Below, piece by piece: positions 43,891 through 52,874 of a stretch of 64,000 bases of DNA (within the stretch, counting starts at the first letter, position 1; the number at the start of each line of letters is the position of its first letter). The position numbers and the translations under genes were made by a program. This stretch comes from VXYL01 sp963665195 (GTDB taxonomy: Bacteria; Pseudomonadota; Gammaproteobacteria; Pseudomonadales; Azotimanducaceae): assembly GCA_963665195.1 (NCBI GenBank), contig OY762070.1, forward strand, positions 2,480,001 through 2,544,000, given 5' to 3'. The notes below the pieces were generated by a model, which made no database searches, had not been told where the DNA came from, and was given only the letters and a program-made list of their open reading frames with translations.

Positions 43891-45265
43891 CTGGTCTTTC
43901 GCCCCGGGCCGATACCAGTCGCGCGGTTAGCTCGGACGACACGCGGTTGATTTGGTCGATGGTGTCGTCGAAGACCGGCATGTCCACGCCGTGCTCGTCG
44001 ACGGTGCAACTCGTCAGGCTGCCGTTCTCTGCGACGTACGCCCGCACTAGCTCTGGTGACAGACCATCATCCGCACCGTAGCCCAAGCGTCGCCCCACGC
44101 CCGAGTCGAGTTGGCTGAGCATCACCAAATTGTTGATTTCCTTGATGAGGTAGTCGCTATGTGTGGTGACCAGCACCTTGATGCCCGAGCGCACCATGCG
44201 GGCAAGGGTTCGCGCCAAGGCGATCTGGTTTGCCGTGTCGAGGTGGCTCTCGGGCTCATCGATCACGAGCAACTGATTCCGCGACGCCGTGTGGCGTAGG
44301 TAGAAATACATGTCCGACAGGCCTCGTGCGGATGACGAGGCAAGGTGGAGCGGGATGTTGAAAGATCGGTTGCGGGCCTTGGACTGGAAGCGAATCTCGT
44401 CCTCTGCTGCGCGGTAGTACCCGCCGATCAGATTCCGGATTTCGCCTTCAAGCTTCTCGTCGCGCAGATCGCCCGTGCCGCGCCGCAGGTTGGGAATGGC
44501 TCGGGTGTAGTCGATGTTGTCCTTGACCGGCAGCGCGTAACGGCTGGCCATGCGCTCCACGACGAGGTACGGCGAATCCAGATCGCGCTCTTTCTCGTTG
44601 CCTAGCTGCTGCAACAGTTCTACGAGCCGACTCTTCGTGAAGTCGAGCTCCTTATAGAACAAGGATATCCCGAACCGCTCCGCGGAAAGAATGAAGGGGT
44701 CGAGCCGGTCCGGAAGGGCGATCCCAGCCAATAGCTGGTGCCATAAGGGGGGCCTCTGCGAGTCGCGAACGACTTCGTGGAAGTCGACGAGTTCGGCTGA
44801 GACCTGGGTGTCGTCGTAGCTGACCTTCACCTCGTATGGACCCAAGCGCAGCTGCCTTTCGGCGCCCTCCGCGGTTGGCGGTGCTTCCACCCGGAAGACT
44901 GCCTCCGAGAACTCGGCGCGGGCCGAACTGAAAACCTCTGCGATGCCTTGCTGAGAGAAGCTCTTCGAGTTGTCCTCCAGCCATCCGTCGCGCAGGCGCT
45001 CCAGCTCGGCGCACGCAAAGGAGACCGCGGAGCCAACCGGACCTTGCAGCAATTCGTGCGCCTTGGGAAGGAGCGCCTCGAGGCGCTTCAGTGTCGCCGG
45101 TCCCACCTCTACGAGTGCCCGGTGCGGCCAAGTGCGAAGAAAGCCGTACATCGTGTACACGATGTAGGTCTTGCCCGTGTTGTTCCTGCCGGCCACGAGG
45201 GTCAAGTCGCCGAGCTCCAAGTCTGCGGACGTGACCGGGCCGATGTTCTCGAAGTGGAACCGCAT
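43880..45265 (-). CDS. ABC/SMC-type AAA ATPase (AAA_15/AAA_21)
   Basis: A 461-residue ATPase of the RecF/OLD-like class without a fused nuclease domain. Walker A is GRNNTGKT (26-33), the signature-like block is SSSARGLSDMYFYLRH (about 310-325), Walker B is LLVIDEPE (332-339) and the switch His is in TTHSD (367-371). A helical insertion lies between. Such ATPases are the sensors or motors of several defence systems, usually with an effector nuclease in trans; the overlapping downstream gene would fit. Divergent from a carboxylesterase gene. Confidence 0.85.
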   Translation of the reverse strand: MRFHFENIGPVTSADLELGDLTLVAGRNNTGKTYIVYTMYGFLRTWPHRALVEVGPATLKRLEALLPKAHELLQGPVGSAVSFACAELERLRDGWLEDNSKSFSQQGIAEVFSSARAEFSEAVFRVEAPPTAEGAERQLRLGPYEVKVSYDDTQVSAELVDFHEVVRDSQRPPLWHQLLAGIALPDRLDPFILSAERFGISLFYKELDFTKSRLVELLQQLGNEKERDLDSPYLVVERMASRYALPVKDNIDYTRAIPNLRRGTGDLRDEKLEGEIRNLIGGYYRAAEDEIRFQSKARNRSFNIPLHLASSSARGLSDMYFYLRHTASRNQLLVIDEPESHLDTANQIALARTLARMVRSGIKVLVTTHSDYLIKEINNLVMLSQLDSGVGRRLGYGADDGLSPELVRAYVAENGSLTSCTVDEHGVDMPVFDDTIDQINRVSSELTARLVSARGERPDAA

Positions 45266-45374
45266 CGCTGCCCGTCTTCGTTGGCTGGCGCGAAATCATA
45301 CACCCGCCCCGCTGCGCACCGTGCTTCGCGCATAATGCTCGCCTCACCACCACGACCCGCTACGGAGTTCCTGC

Positions 45375-46871
45375 ATGACCGTGGTCAATACCCCGCTTGG
45401 CCGCCTGCGCGGCACCGAGGGCGATGGCTGTCTCGCCTTTCGCGGCATCCGCTTTGCCGAACCGCCCGTTGGCCCGGCGCGCTTTCTGCCGCCGGTGCCC
45501 GTCTCGCCCTGGGACGGCGAATACGATGCCACCGCGTTCGGCCCGTCGGCGCCGCAGCCGCAGATGGGCGGCGACGACGGGCCGATTCAGATGCCCATCG
45601 AACCGACCGACGAGGACTGCCTGTTCCTGAACGTCTACACGCCGGGCACCGGCGGAGCGCCGCGGCCGGTGATGTTCTGGATCCACGGCGGCGGCTACGT
45701 CGCGGGTTCAGGGCGCGCCTACGACGGCACAGCGCTGGTGCGGGAGCACGATGTGGTGGTGGTCACCGTCAACTACCGCATGGGTGCGCTCGGCTTCATG
45801 CACGTTGGCCATCTCGCGCCGGAACTCGGCGAGTCGGTGAACAACGGCATCCTCGATCAGATCTGCGCCTTGGAGTGGACCCGGGACAACATCGCCGCGT
45901 TCGGCGGGGACCCGAGCAACGTGCTGGTCTTCGGAGAATCCGCCGGCGGCACCTCCACGGCGATGCTGCTCGGCTGCCCGCGCGCCGAGGGGCTGTTCCA
46001 CAAGGCCGCCGTCCACAGCCCGCATGCGGACCTGATCCCTGTGGGCGAAGGCCATATCGTGTTCACCAACCGCTGCATCGAGCGCTTGGGCGGCAACCCG
46101 GAACGGGACGGTCTCGCCACGCTGCGCAATGCCAGTACCGAGGCGCTCAACGCCTTGAACGCGCCGGACCCGGAGGCGTCGCAGGCGCCGAGCCTGGCCT
46201 TCCGCCGCCCGGACAGCGTGGGTTTCTCGCCAGCAATCGATGGCGCCCTCATTCCTGCGCCTATCGCGGACACCGTCCGCGCCCGCGGCGCTGTGCCTTT
46301 TCTCGGCGGCGGCTGCCGCCACGAAGGCACGCTGTTCGCCAATATCGTCGGCACCGCCGACTACACCGCCGAGCAGGCCATCGCGCTGTTCAATCGGGAA
46401 GGCGCGGACGGCGAACGCGCCATGGCGGTCTACGAGACCTTCGCGCCCGGCGCGACGCCGCGCGAGAAGCTCGTCTACGCGCTGACGGATACGATGTTCC
46501 GCAACTCGATGGTGCGTATCCTGGACGCTGCCGCGGCGGCCGACTCGCCATGCTGGTCCTGGATGTGCGTCCACGAGAGCGATGCCTTCGGCGGCATCCT
46601 GCGCGCCACCCATGCCATCGAACTGCCGTTCCTATGGAACTGGGAGGGCGACGGCCTGGCCGCGCTGGCCGGTTCCAACGCGCCGACCGACCTCGGCCCC
46701 GCCATGCGCGCCTACTGGGCCAACTTCGCCAAGACGGGCGAGCCCTTCGCGGCAGGCGAACCGGAGTGGAAGGCGTATAGCGTGCCCGAGCGGCCTGTGC
46801 TCCTGCTGGGCGCCGAACGTCGAGTGGCGGAGGGCTTGGACGACGAAGTGCGGCAGTTCTGGTTCGAGTAG
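45375..46871 (+). CDS. Type B carboxylesterase, no signal peptide
   Basis: A 498-residue carboxylesterase B-family hydrolase. Landmarks are EDCLFLNVYTPG, the oxyanion HGGG (104-107) and the nucleophile S189 in GESAGGTS; the catalytic His lies in ATHAIELPFLW. Unlike the homologue at 30113-31675 it lacks a signal peptide, so it is cytoplasmic. It stands between the ATPase/nuclease pair and the patatin pair and has no evident link to either. Convergent with the DAC-like gene. Confidence 0.9.
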   Translation: MTVVNTPLGRLRGTEGDGCLAFRGIRFAEPPVGPARFLPPVPVSPWDGEYDATAFGPSAPQPQMGGDDGPIQMPIEPTDEDCLFLNVYTPGTGGAPRPVMFWIHGGGYVAGSGRAYDGTALVREHDVVVVTVNYRMGALGFMHVGHLAPELGESVNNGILDQICALEWTRDNIAAFGGDPSNVLVFGESAGGTSTAMLLGCPRAEGLFHKAAVHSPHADLIPVGEGHIVFTNRCIERLGGNPERDGLATLRNASTEALNALNAPDPEASQAPSLAFRRPDSVGFSPAIDGALIPAPIADTVRARGAVPFLGGGCRHEGTLFANIVGTADYTAEQAIALFNREGADGERAMAVYETFAPGATPREKLVYALTDTMFRNSMVRILDAAAAADSPCWSWMCVHESDAFGGILRATHAIELPFLWNWEGDGLAALAGSNAPTDLGPAMRAYWANFAKTGEPFAAGEPEWKAYSVPERPVLLLGAERRVAEGLDDEVRQFWFE

Positions 46872-47062
46872 CGCGTTCAAACACGAGCCAGGTGACGGTC
46901 ATGGCATGCGGGGCTACGAGGACACCTTCGGCCCCATGCTTTTCGCCATAGCCCGTGTCAGGCTCTCGGCTCCCCGTCGGCGTTCGGCCTGCTCGGCAAC
47001 GCGTACCGGGCATCTGGTGCGGCTGTGGAACTGGCCGCAGCGGTGATCGCGCTCGTGGCGCC

Positions 47063-48079
47063 TCATGCGCGCGTCGAACGCCCCACGCTCGCAAAGCCAC
47101 GAAAACCGTCGCTCGATTGGATGAACGCTGCCTCCAGTTTGCCGTCGCGAACCATATTGCGGAGCGCACAGAAAGCCCGTTCCCGCGCTCCGCCCGGCGG
47201 TTGCTCGCCATCGCAGGAGAACGGCACGAACCATCGATAGGCGCGGAGGCACCCGGCTGGGTCGAAGACGACGATTCCATCCGACCTGATCATGGATGCA
47301 GCCAACGCATCGTAGTACCGGGCCGAGAGAGCGCTCCCCTGGGCCGTTGCCAACCGCGGCAGATCGATTGGTTCTTGGAGAATGACCGCGTCGTCGCAGG
47401 GCGAGCCACCGGACCATGAGGATGCGACTATCGCAGCGATCACGCCAGTCGGCCCGGCAAGCGCTTTGCGGAACAAGGCAGCGAGATGCTCCTTCGCCGC
47501 CTCGGTATCGTGGGTTGCCGCGGCCGTCATTGCCGTGATCAGACGCTCGATGGCCTGATCGCCGTTAGGAACTAGCTCGTCCGGCGGAGATATGCTCGTG
47601 CATGACCCGTCGCGCCCGGTAGCCTCGACACCGGCGCCGGTTGCCCGGACACAAACTACCCCCTGCTCGGGTGCCGAAAAACCACCTTGAGCCCGTTTTC
47701 GGATGCCTTCGCCGTCCAGTACAACGACGCCGAACGCAATCTGGCCGTCGCGCGCCTCGCACAGCACATGCCACCCCTCGCTGGCCAAAGGCAGGCAAAG
47801 CGTCAGCATTCTGCGCACGGCGCCGGGTCGTGCCGCGCTGGCCCCCACAGCCAAGCGGGCGGTCGCTCCGAGTGCATCGGCCGCCAGAGCGAAGTCGTCG
47901 GTCAGATAGACGGCCGGGCTAAGCCCCGTCCTGCTGTCGCGACGTGCATGCAGCTCTGCGGCCAACTCCGTCAAGAACGGCGCGGCTACCTGCAACCCCG
48001 GCAGGCCACGGTGGAGGGCGCCCGCCATGAGATCCCCCTCGTGCGGAGCAACAGGCCCATTGGCGCTTGCAGACGTCAT
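47063..48079 (-). CDS. Diadenylate cyclase-like (DAC/DisA_N) protein with N-terminal sensor region
   Basis: A 338-residue protein. The C-terminal 140 residues follow the order of a DAC domain: TGVIAAIVASS (residues 211-221, like the HGG-LLVV strand), CDDAVILQEPIDL, then S266-D-G-I269 followed by VVFDPAGCLRAYRWFVPF (like DGA-V-LD-G-L), then G297-A-R-E-R-A-F (like GTRHRAA) and AAFIQSSDG (like the terminal SE-x-G). Canonical DGA and RHR read DGI and RER here, so activity may be altered. Residues 1-200 are a separate domain, resembling the predicted sensors (DACN types) fused to DAC domains in conflict systems. The gene overlaps the patatin gene by 4 bases (ATGA at 48079-48076). Confidence 0.6.
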   Translation of the reverse strand: MTSASANGPVAPHEGDLMAGALHRGLPGLQVAAPFLTELAAELHARRDSRTGLSPAVYLTDDFALAADALGATARLAVGASAARPGAVRRMLTLCLPLASEGWHVLCEARDGQIAFGVVVLDGEGIRKRAQGGFSAPEQGVVCVRATGAGVEATGRDGSCTSISPPDELVPNGDQAIERLITAMTAAATHDTEAAKEHLAALFRKALAGPTGVIAAIVASSWSGGSPCDDAVILQEPIDLPRLATAQGSALSARYYDALAASMIRSDGIVVFDPAGCLRAYRWFVPFSCDGEQPPGGARERAFCALRNMVRDGKLEAAFIQSSDGFRGFASVGRSTRA

Positions 48080-49041
48080 GTGGTGGCCTGTGCAGACAGA
48101 AGAGTTTCGAGGTCGCCAAGGGCTCGCTCCGCATCTTCTGCGCCGAGGGAGTAAATCGTCCGGAGCATGTTCGGATCCGCTTCCAAGAAGCTCGTGCGGT
48201 ATGCATCGTCGGTATGCGCTTCGTCTATGCGTACGGTGCGGACGCTGCGGAAGAGGACACCGTTGAGCCATTCCATCGTCTTGGTGCTGCTTTCCAGAAG
48301 CTCCAAGAACCTTCGACCAGTACCAGAGCGATTCACGATCCACTGCCTCAATCCCCGCTTCTTCGGGAATCGCCCGGTACCGACGCTCAACGCGCGCACC
48401 CGTGCTTCTGGCACTAGTAAGGGACGAACTGCGTCCAAGAGGGCCAAGGGCGTAGGGTTGTTGGCGACGTGGCCACCATCAATCAACACCTTCTCTCCCA
48501 TGTGCCCGAAATCTACACGGACCTCCTGAAAGAACGGATGGGCTGAGCAGGACGCCACGACTGCCTCCGCAATCGTGCATCCGAATCCCGGGCGGAAGTC
48601 GGGGGAACCGCGATGCAGCATGTCCTCGTGGCTCTTGAAGATTAGCGGTTCGTTGGACTGCACGTTGGTGGCGACTATGCCTACGCGGGTGTGGAAGGCG
48701 TCGAATCCTTCGTCGCCGTAGATCTGCGCCGCCAGCTGCCGAAGTGCGGCAGACCGAGTCGCTGCCCGCCGCTTCCTCATCACTTTCGGGCCGAGGAGCA
48801 GATAACGATCCCAAACTGTCGCGATGTCGTTCCCCAAGGCGAGCATTGATGCTATGACTGCACCGGTGCTGGTGCCGTAGATCAGGTCGAAGCGCTCCGA
48901 GATGCGTTCGCCGAGCAGCTGCTCCACTACCGCGAGAACGCCCAGCGTGTAGGCGCCCTTCGTCCCCCCGCCGTCCAGGGCCAATACGACGAAGGGATTG
49001 GCATTGGCGTTTGCCGCCGGTCCGGTGTTGCCGTGGGCCAC
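48076..49041 (-). CDS. Patatin-like phospholipase (CapV-like effector)
   Basis: A 321-residue patatin-fold lipase. The oxyanion motif is DGGGTKG (23-29), the nucleophile S58 sits in GTSTG, and D188 in LIDGG completes the dyad. Such enzymes degrade membrane phospholipids; CapV in CBASS is a close functional parallel, activated by a cyclic nucleotide. It lacks a signal peptide, so it acts from the cytoplasm. It starts at GTG 49041 with a weak ribosome site. It is the first gene of a two-gene unit with the DAC-like protein, and the likely effector of that pair. Confidence 0.85.
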   Translation of the reverse strand: MAHGNTGPAANANANPFVVLALDGGGTKGAYTLGVLAVVEQLLGERISERFDLIYGTSTGAVIASMLALGNDIATVWDRYLLLGPKVMRKRRAATRSAALRQLAAQIYGDEGFDAFHTRVGIVATNVQSNEPLIFKSHEDMLHRGSPDFRPGFGCTIAEAVVASCSAHPFFQEVRVDFGHMGEKVLIDGGHVANNPTPLALLDAVRPLLVPEARVRALSVGTGRFPKKRGLRQWIVNRSGTGRRFLELLESSTKTMEWLNGVLFRSVRTVRIDEAHTDDAYRTSFLEADPNMLRTIYSLGAEDAERALGDLETLLSAQATT

Positions 49042-49399
49042 CGATGGTCTCGCAACAGGTAGTGCGGGCCATCATAGCACCGGGTTGTAGTGCAACGACC
49101 GCGTTCGCAGCCGGCCCTCGCACGCCACCTAGCGACAGCAAGCGCTGGCCTCGGAAGTCGAGTCCAACCACGATGGCCGGCCTAGACCGTCCTCAATCGG
49201 CCGGAGCGCGGAAGCGATCAACAGGCGCTTCGCGAGATTCGTCCCCTGTGGACTCTGAGGAAGTGCGCCAAGCCGGCCAGCGAAGCGCTGTCGCCTCGAT
49301 CCTGTCGATCAGCAGGTCGGCGCTCGACGGCGCCGCGCACGGACTGCAGGCTAGCCGCGAACGTCATGCGCGAGCCCGTGGCGGTGTCTTGGCCCTGCT
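49042..49399. other. 358-base gap upstream of the patatin gene
   Basis: No gene is visible. It must carry the promoter of the patatin/DAC-like unit and the 3' end of the pnp transcript. A TATGAT -10-like box (minus strand, 49076-49071) lies 30 bases before the GTG start, but no matching -35 is convincing, and no hairpin with T-run terminating pnp was found. Confidence 0.5.
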
Positions 49400-51505
49400 T
49401 CAGTCCGCTACCGCGTAGTTCTCCACCTCCTTCATGGAGAGCTTGATGCGGCCGCGCTGGTCGGTGTCGAGGCAGACGACCTTCACGTCCTGGCCTTCCT
49501 CGAGGTAGTCGGTCACCTTCTCCACGCGCTCCTGGGCGATCTGCGAGATGTGCAGCAGGCCGTCCTTGCCGGGGAGGATGGTGACGAAGGCGCCGAAGTC
49601 GACGATGCGGGCGACTTTGCCGTTGTAGATCTTGCCCACCTCGGCCTCGGCGGTGATCTCCTGAATGCGCGCCACGGCGGCGTCCTTGGCGGCGCCGTCT
49701 TCGGCGTAGATGCGCACGCTCCCGTCGTCTTCCACGTTCACCTCGGCGCCGGTCTCGTCGACGATGGCGCGGATGGTGGCACCGCCCTTGCCGATGATGT
49801 CGCGGATCTTGTCCGGGTCGACTTTCAGCAACTCCATGGTGGGGGCGTTCTCGGAGACGGTGGCGCGCGAGGCGGAGATGACCTTGTTCATCTCGCCGAG
49901 GATGTGCTGGCGGGCCTCCACGGCCTGCTCGAGCGCGACTTCCATGATCTCCTCGGTGATGCCATCGATCTTGATGTCCATCTGCAGGGCGGTGACCCCG
50001 GCGGCGGTGCCGGCGACCTTGAAGTCCATGTCGCCCAAGTGGTCCTCGTCGCCGAGGATGTCGGTCAGCACGGCGAAGCGGTCGCCTTCCTTGACCAGGC
50101 CCATGGCGACGCCGGCCACCGGCGCCTTCATCGGCACCCCGGCATCCATAAGCGCGAGCGAGGTGCCGCATACCGTGGCCATCGAGCTCGAGCCGTTGCT
50201 TTCCGTGATCTCCGAGACCACGCGCACCGTGTAGGGGAAATCCTCTTCGCTCGGCAGGCACGCCGAGACGCCGCGCCGGGCGAGGTTGCCGTGGCCGATC
50301 TCGCGCCGTTTCGGGCCGCCCATGAAGCCTTCCTCGCCGACGCTGTAGGGCGGGAAGTTGTAGTGCAGCATGAAGTTGTCCTTCGTGGTGCCTTCGAGCG
50401 CTTCCACGAGCTTTGCGTCGCGCAGCGTGCCGAGGGTGGCGACCACGATGGCCTGGGTCTCGCCGCGCTGGAACATGGCCGAACCGTGGGTCTTCGGCAG
50501 CAGGCCCACCTCGACGTCGATCGGCCGCACGGTGCGGGTGTCGCGGCCGTCGATGCGCGGCTCGCCGTCGAGCACGGCTTGGCGGACGACGCGCTTCTCG
50601 AGCTTGCCGAACGCCTCGGCGATGTCGGCGTCGTCGTACTCGCCGTCATCCCCGCCCAAGGCGTCGACCAGGCTGCCGCGGGCGGCGCGCACGGCGTCCT
50701 GGCGCTCCTTCTTGTCGGTGATGCGGTAGGCGCTCGCGAGGGCGTCTCGGGAGGCGGCCTCCACCCGCTCGGCCAGCGCCGGGTCGATCTGCGGCGCTTG
50801 GAAGTCCCAAGGCGGCTTGCCGGCTTCCGCGGCCAGTTCCTTGATGGCATTGATGGCGGTCTGCATCTCCATGTGGCCGTAGAGGACGCCGCCGAGCATC
50901 TGGTCTTCGGACAGCTCCTTGGCCTCGGACTCCACCATGAGCACCGCGGACTCGGTGCCCGCGACCACCATGTTGAGGGCCGAATCCTGCAGCGCCTCGT
51001 AGCCGGGGTTCAGCAGATAGCGGCCGTCCGCGAAGCCGACGCGGGCCGCGCCGATGGGGCCGGCGAAGGGGATGCCGGACACCGCCAGCGCGGCGGAGGA
51101 GCCGATCAGCGAGATGATGTCCGGGTCCATGTCGCGATCCACGGACATGACGGTGACGATCACCTGCACGGCGTTCATGAAGCCGTCCGGGAACAGCGGC
51201 CGGATCGGCCGGTCGATGAGCCGGGAGGTGAGCGTCTCCTTGTCGCTCGGCCGCCCTTCGCGGCGCAGGAAGCCGCCGGGGATCTTGCCGGTGGCGTAGA
51301 ACTTCTCCTGGTAGTTCACCGTCAGCGGGAAGAACGACTGGTTGGGGTTCGGGGTGGGGTTGGCCACCACGGTGCAGAGCACCACGGTGTCGCCCATGGT
51401 CGCCATCACGGCGCCGGTGGCCTGGCGGGCGATCTTGTTCGCTTCCAGCACCACGCGGTGGTCGCCGAATTGGAACTCCTTCCTAACGGGTTGGGTGGGG
51501 TTCAA
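49400..51505 (-). CDS. pnp: Polyribonucleotide nucleotidyltransferase (PNPase)
   Basis: A 701-residue PNPase, close to the E. coli length of 711. Two RNase PH-like cores are linked by a helical domain and followed by KH (DKIRDIIGKGGATIRAI) and S1 (VGKIYNGKVARIVDFGAFV) RNA-binding domains. It degrades RNA 3' to 5' with phosphate and works with RNase E. The start chosen is TTG 51505, preceded by AAAGGAG; E. coli pnp also uses TTG, and the protein then begins NPTQPVRKEFQFGDH. Last gene of the rimP-pnp operon. Confidence 0.97.
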   Translation of the reverse strand: MNPTQPVRKEFQFGDHRVVLEANKIARQATGAVMATMGDTVVLCTVVANPTPNPNQSFFPLTVNYQEKFYATGKIPGGFLRREGRPSDKETLTSRLIDRPIRPLFPDGFMNAVQVIVTVMSVDRDMDPDIISLIGSSAALAVSGIPFAGPIGAARVGFADGRYLLNPGYEALQDSALNMVVAGTESAVLMVESEAKELSEDQMLGGVLYGHMEMQTAINAIKELAAEAGKPPWDFQAPQIDPALAERVEAASRDALASAYRITDKKERQDAVRAARGSLVDALGGDDGEYDDADIAEAFGKLEKRVVRQAVLDGEPRIDGRDTRTVRPIDVEVGLLPKTHGSAMFQRGETQAIVVATLGTLRDAKLVEALEGTTKDNFMLHYNFPPYSVGEEGFMGGPKRREIGHGNLARRGVSACLPSEEDFPYTVRVVSEITESNGSSSMATVCGTSLALMDAGVPMKAPVAGVAMGLVKEGDRFAVLTDILGDEDHLGDMDFKVAGTAAGVTALQMDIKIDGITEEIMEVALEQAVEARQHILGEMNKVISASRATVSENAPTMELLKVDPDKIRDIIGKGGATIRAIVDETGAEVNVEDDGSVRIYAEDGAAKDAAVARIQEITAEAEVGKIYNGKVARIVDFGAFVTILPGKDGLLHISQIAQERVEKVTDYLEEGQDVKVVCLDTDQRGRIKLSMKEVENYAVAD

Positions 51506-51548
51506 ATGAGTTTCTCCTTTCCTTTCCATTTTCCGTCTGTTCGCGTCT

Positions 51549-51580
51549 GCCGCGGCGCAGCGTCGTGCGCGGTGCGCGGC
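51549..51580 (-). promoter_or_regulatory. Hairpin in the pnp leader
   Basis: In the 91-base rpsO-pnp gap two nested stems form: 51549-51554 with 51575-51580, and 51555-51559 with 51566-51570, leaving a six-base loop and a four-base bulge. Where studied, the pnp leader hairpin is cut by RNase III and lets PNPase repress itself; this structure is placed to do the same. Confidence 0.5.
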
Positions 51581-51596
51581 GATTTCGATCCCGGCG

Positions 51597-51866
51597 CTAG
51601 CGCCTGAGCCCCAAGCGGGCGATCAGCGAGGCGTAGCGCGCCGCGTCCTTTTCCTTCAGGTAGTCCAGGAGCTTGCGGCGGCTGTTGATCATGCGGATCA
51701 GGCCGCGCCGGGAGTGGTGGTCCTTGCCGTGGGCGCGAAAGTGCGTCTGCAGCGAGTTGATGTTGTAGGTGAGCAGGGCGACCTGCACTTCCGGCGATCC
51801 GGTGTCGTTGTCCTCCCTGCGGTAGTCCTCCACGATCTTGCGTTTGGTTTCGGCGTTCAGCGCCAT
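51597..51866 (-). CDS. rpsO: 30S ribosomal protein S15
   Basis: An 89-residue S15, the usual length. It begins MALNAETKRKIVEDYRRE and carries the conserved GSPEVQVALLT and HSRRGLIRMINSRRKLLDYL blocks that bind 16S rRNA. Expected place between truB and pnp. The upstream gap contains an inverted repeat that may serve S15 feedback control. Confidence 0.97.
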   Translation of the reverse strand: MALNAETKRKIVEDYRREDNDTGSPEVQVALLTYNINSLQTHFRAHGKDHHSRRGLIRMINSRRKLLDYLKEKDAARYASLIARLGLRR

Positions 51867-51901
51867 GGTTCGTCTCTCCGATATGCCTTAGGTTGCGGTA
51901 C

Positions 51902-51936
51902 GCGAGGGGCCGCGCATACGTACAGCCATCCCTCGC
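51902..51936 (-). promoter_or_regulatory. Inverted repeat in the rpsO leader
   Basis: GCGAGGG (51902-51908) pairs with CCCTCGC (51930-51936) around a 21-base loop, in the 87-base gap between truB and rpsO, ending 36 bases before the start codon. Leader structures in this place mediate S15 autoregulation in several bacteria; the role here is inferred. Confidence 0.35.
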
Positions 51937-51953
51937 CTTGGGTCCTTTCGCTG

Positions 51954-52874
51954 CTAGTTCCTGACGATCAGGCGCCGTGGCGCCACGCGACCGTCGTCCA
52001 GAATCTCGCCGACGCCGATGAAGCGGTCGTCGTTGTCCGTGTGCTCGACCAGGCGCACCCAGCCGGCGGTAGGCGCGTGCGCGACGAGCACCGGCTGGCC
52101 CTGCTTCAGGTAGAACGCCGCGGCACCGGCCAGCGGCACGGCCGGCCATTGGCCGACGGTGGATGCCACTGGCCGCAGCAGGTCGTCGGCGCGGCGCTCC
52201 GCGCTTGCCGCGGCGATCTCTTCCATCATGGTGAGGTCTTCCTCGCCGTAGGGCCCGGCGGCCGTGCGCCGCAGCGCGAAGACATGCGCCCCGCAGCCGA
52301 GCGCCTCGCCGAGATCGTGGGCGATGGTGCGCACGTACGTGCCCTTGCTGCAATGGATGTCGAGGGTCAGCTCATCGCCCTCGAAGTCCACGATGTCGTT
52401 GCTGTAGATGGTCACCGGGCGTGGCTCGCGTTCGATCTCGATGCCTTGCCGGGCGAGCTTGTAGAGCGGCTTGCCGTGGTGCTTGACCGCCGAGAACATC
52501 GATGGCACCTGCTCGATGTCGCCGCGGAAGGCGTCTAGCGCCGCGTCGATGCGCTTGCGGGTCAGCCCCGCGGCGCTGCGTTCGGCGAGCACCTCGCCAT
52601 CGGCATCGCCGCTGTCGGTGGACGTGCCGAGGCGCACCTTGGTGTAGTAGCGCTTGTCGGAATCGAGCAGGTACTGCGAGAACTTGGTGGCGTCGCCCAG
52701 GCACAGCGGCAGCACGCCGGTGGCGAGCGGGTCGAGCGCCCCGGTATGGCCGACCTTGCGGGCGGCGAATAGGCGCTTGACCTGCTGCACGGCATCGCTC
52801 GAACTCATGCCGGGCGGCTTGTCGAGCACGATCACGCCGCTCACATCGCGGCCGCGCTGGCGCCTACGTGCCAT
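51954..52874 (-). CDS. truB: tRNA pseudouridine-55 synthase
   Basis: A 306-residue TruB. It has GVIVLDKPPGMSSSDAVQ and the catalytic-Asp block GHTGALDPLATGVLPLCLG, then YYTKVRLGTSTDSGDADG and CSKGTYVRTIAHDLG. It isomerises U55 in tRNA. The ATG at 52874 lies 11 bases inside the end of rbfA, indicating coupling; the open frame upstream to 53069 is the rbfA shadow. Confidence 0.95.
   Translation of the reverse strand: MARRRQRGRDVSGVIVLDKPPGMSSSDAVQQVKRLFAARKVGHTGALDPLATGVLPLCLGDATKFSQYLLDSDKRYYTKVRLGTSTDSGDADGEVLAERSAAGLTRKRIDAALDAFRGDIEQVPSMFSAVKHHGKPLYKLARQGIEIEREPRPVTIYSNDIVDFEGDELTLDIHCSKGTYVRTIAHDLGEALGCGAHVFALRRTAAGPYGEEDLTMMEEIAAASAERRADDLLRPVASTVGQWPAVPLAGAAAFYLKQGQPVLVAHAPTAGWVRLVEHTDNDDRFIGVGEILDDGRVAPRRLIVRN

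Noticed and set aside
43363..45265. PARIS or Gabija system
   Set aside because: No TOPRIM domain in either protein; the small partner looks like PD-(D/E)XK.
47063..49041. Standard CBASS operon
   Set aside because: The patatin fits CapV, but no CD-NTase signature (GS-x-DxD) is seen in the partner gene, nor Cap2/Cap3 genes; the partner resembles a DAC domain instead.
49550..51607. 685-codon plus-strand frame opposite pnp
   Set aside because: His/Val/Gly-rich antisense shadow of PNPase.
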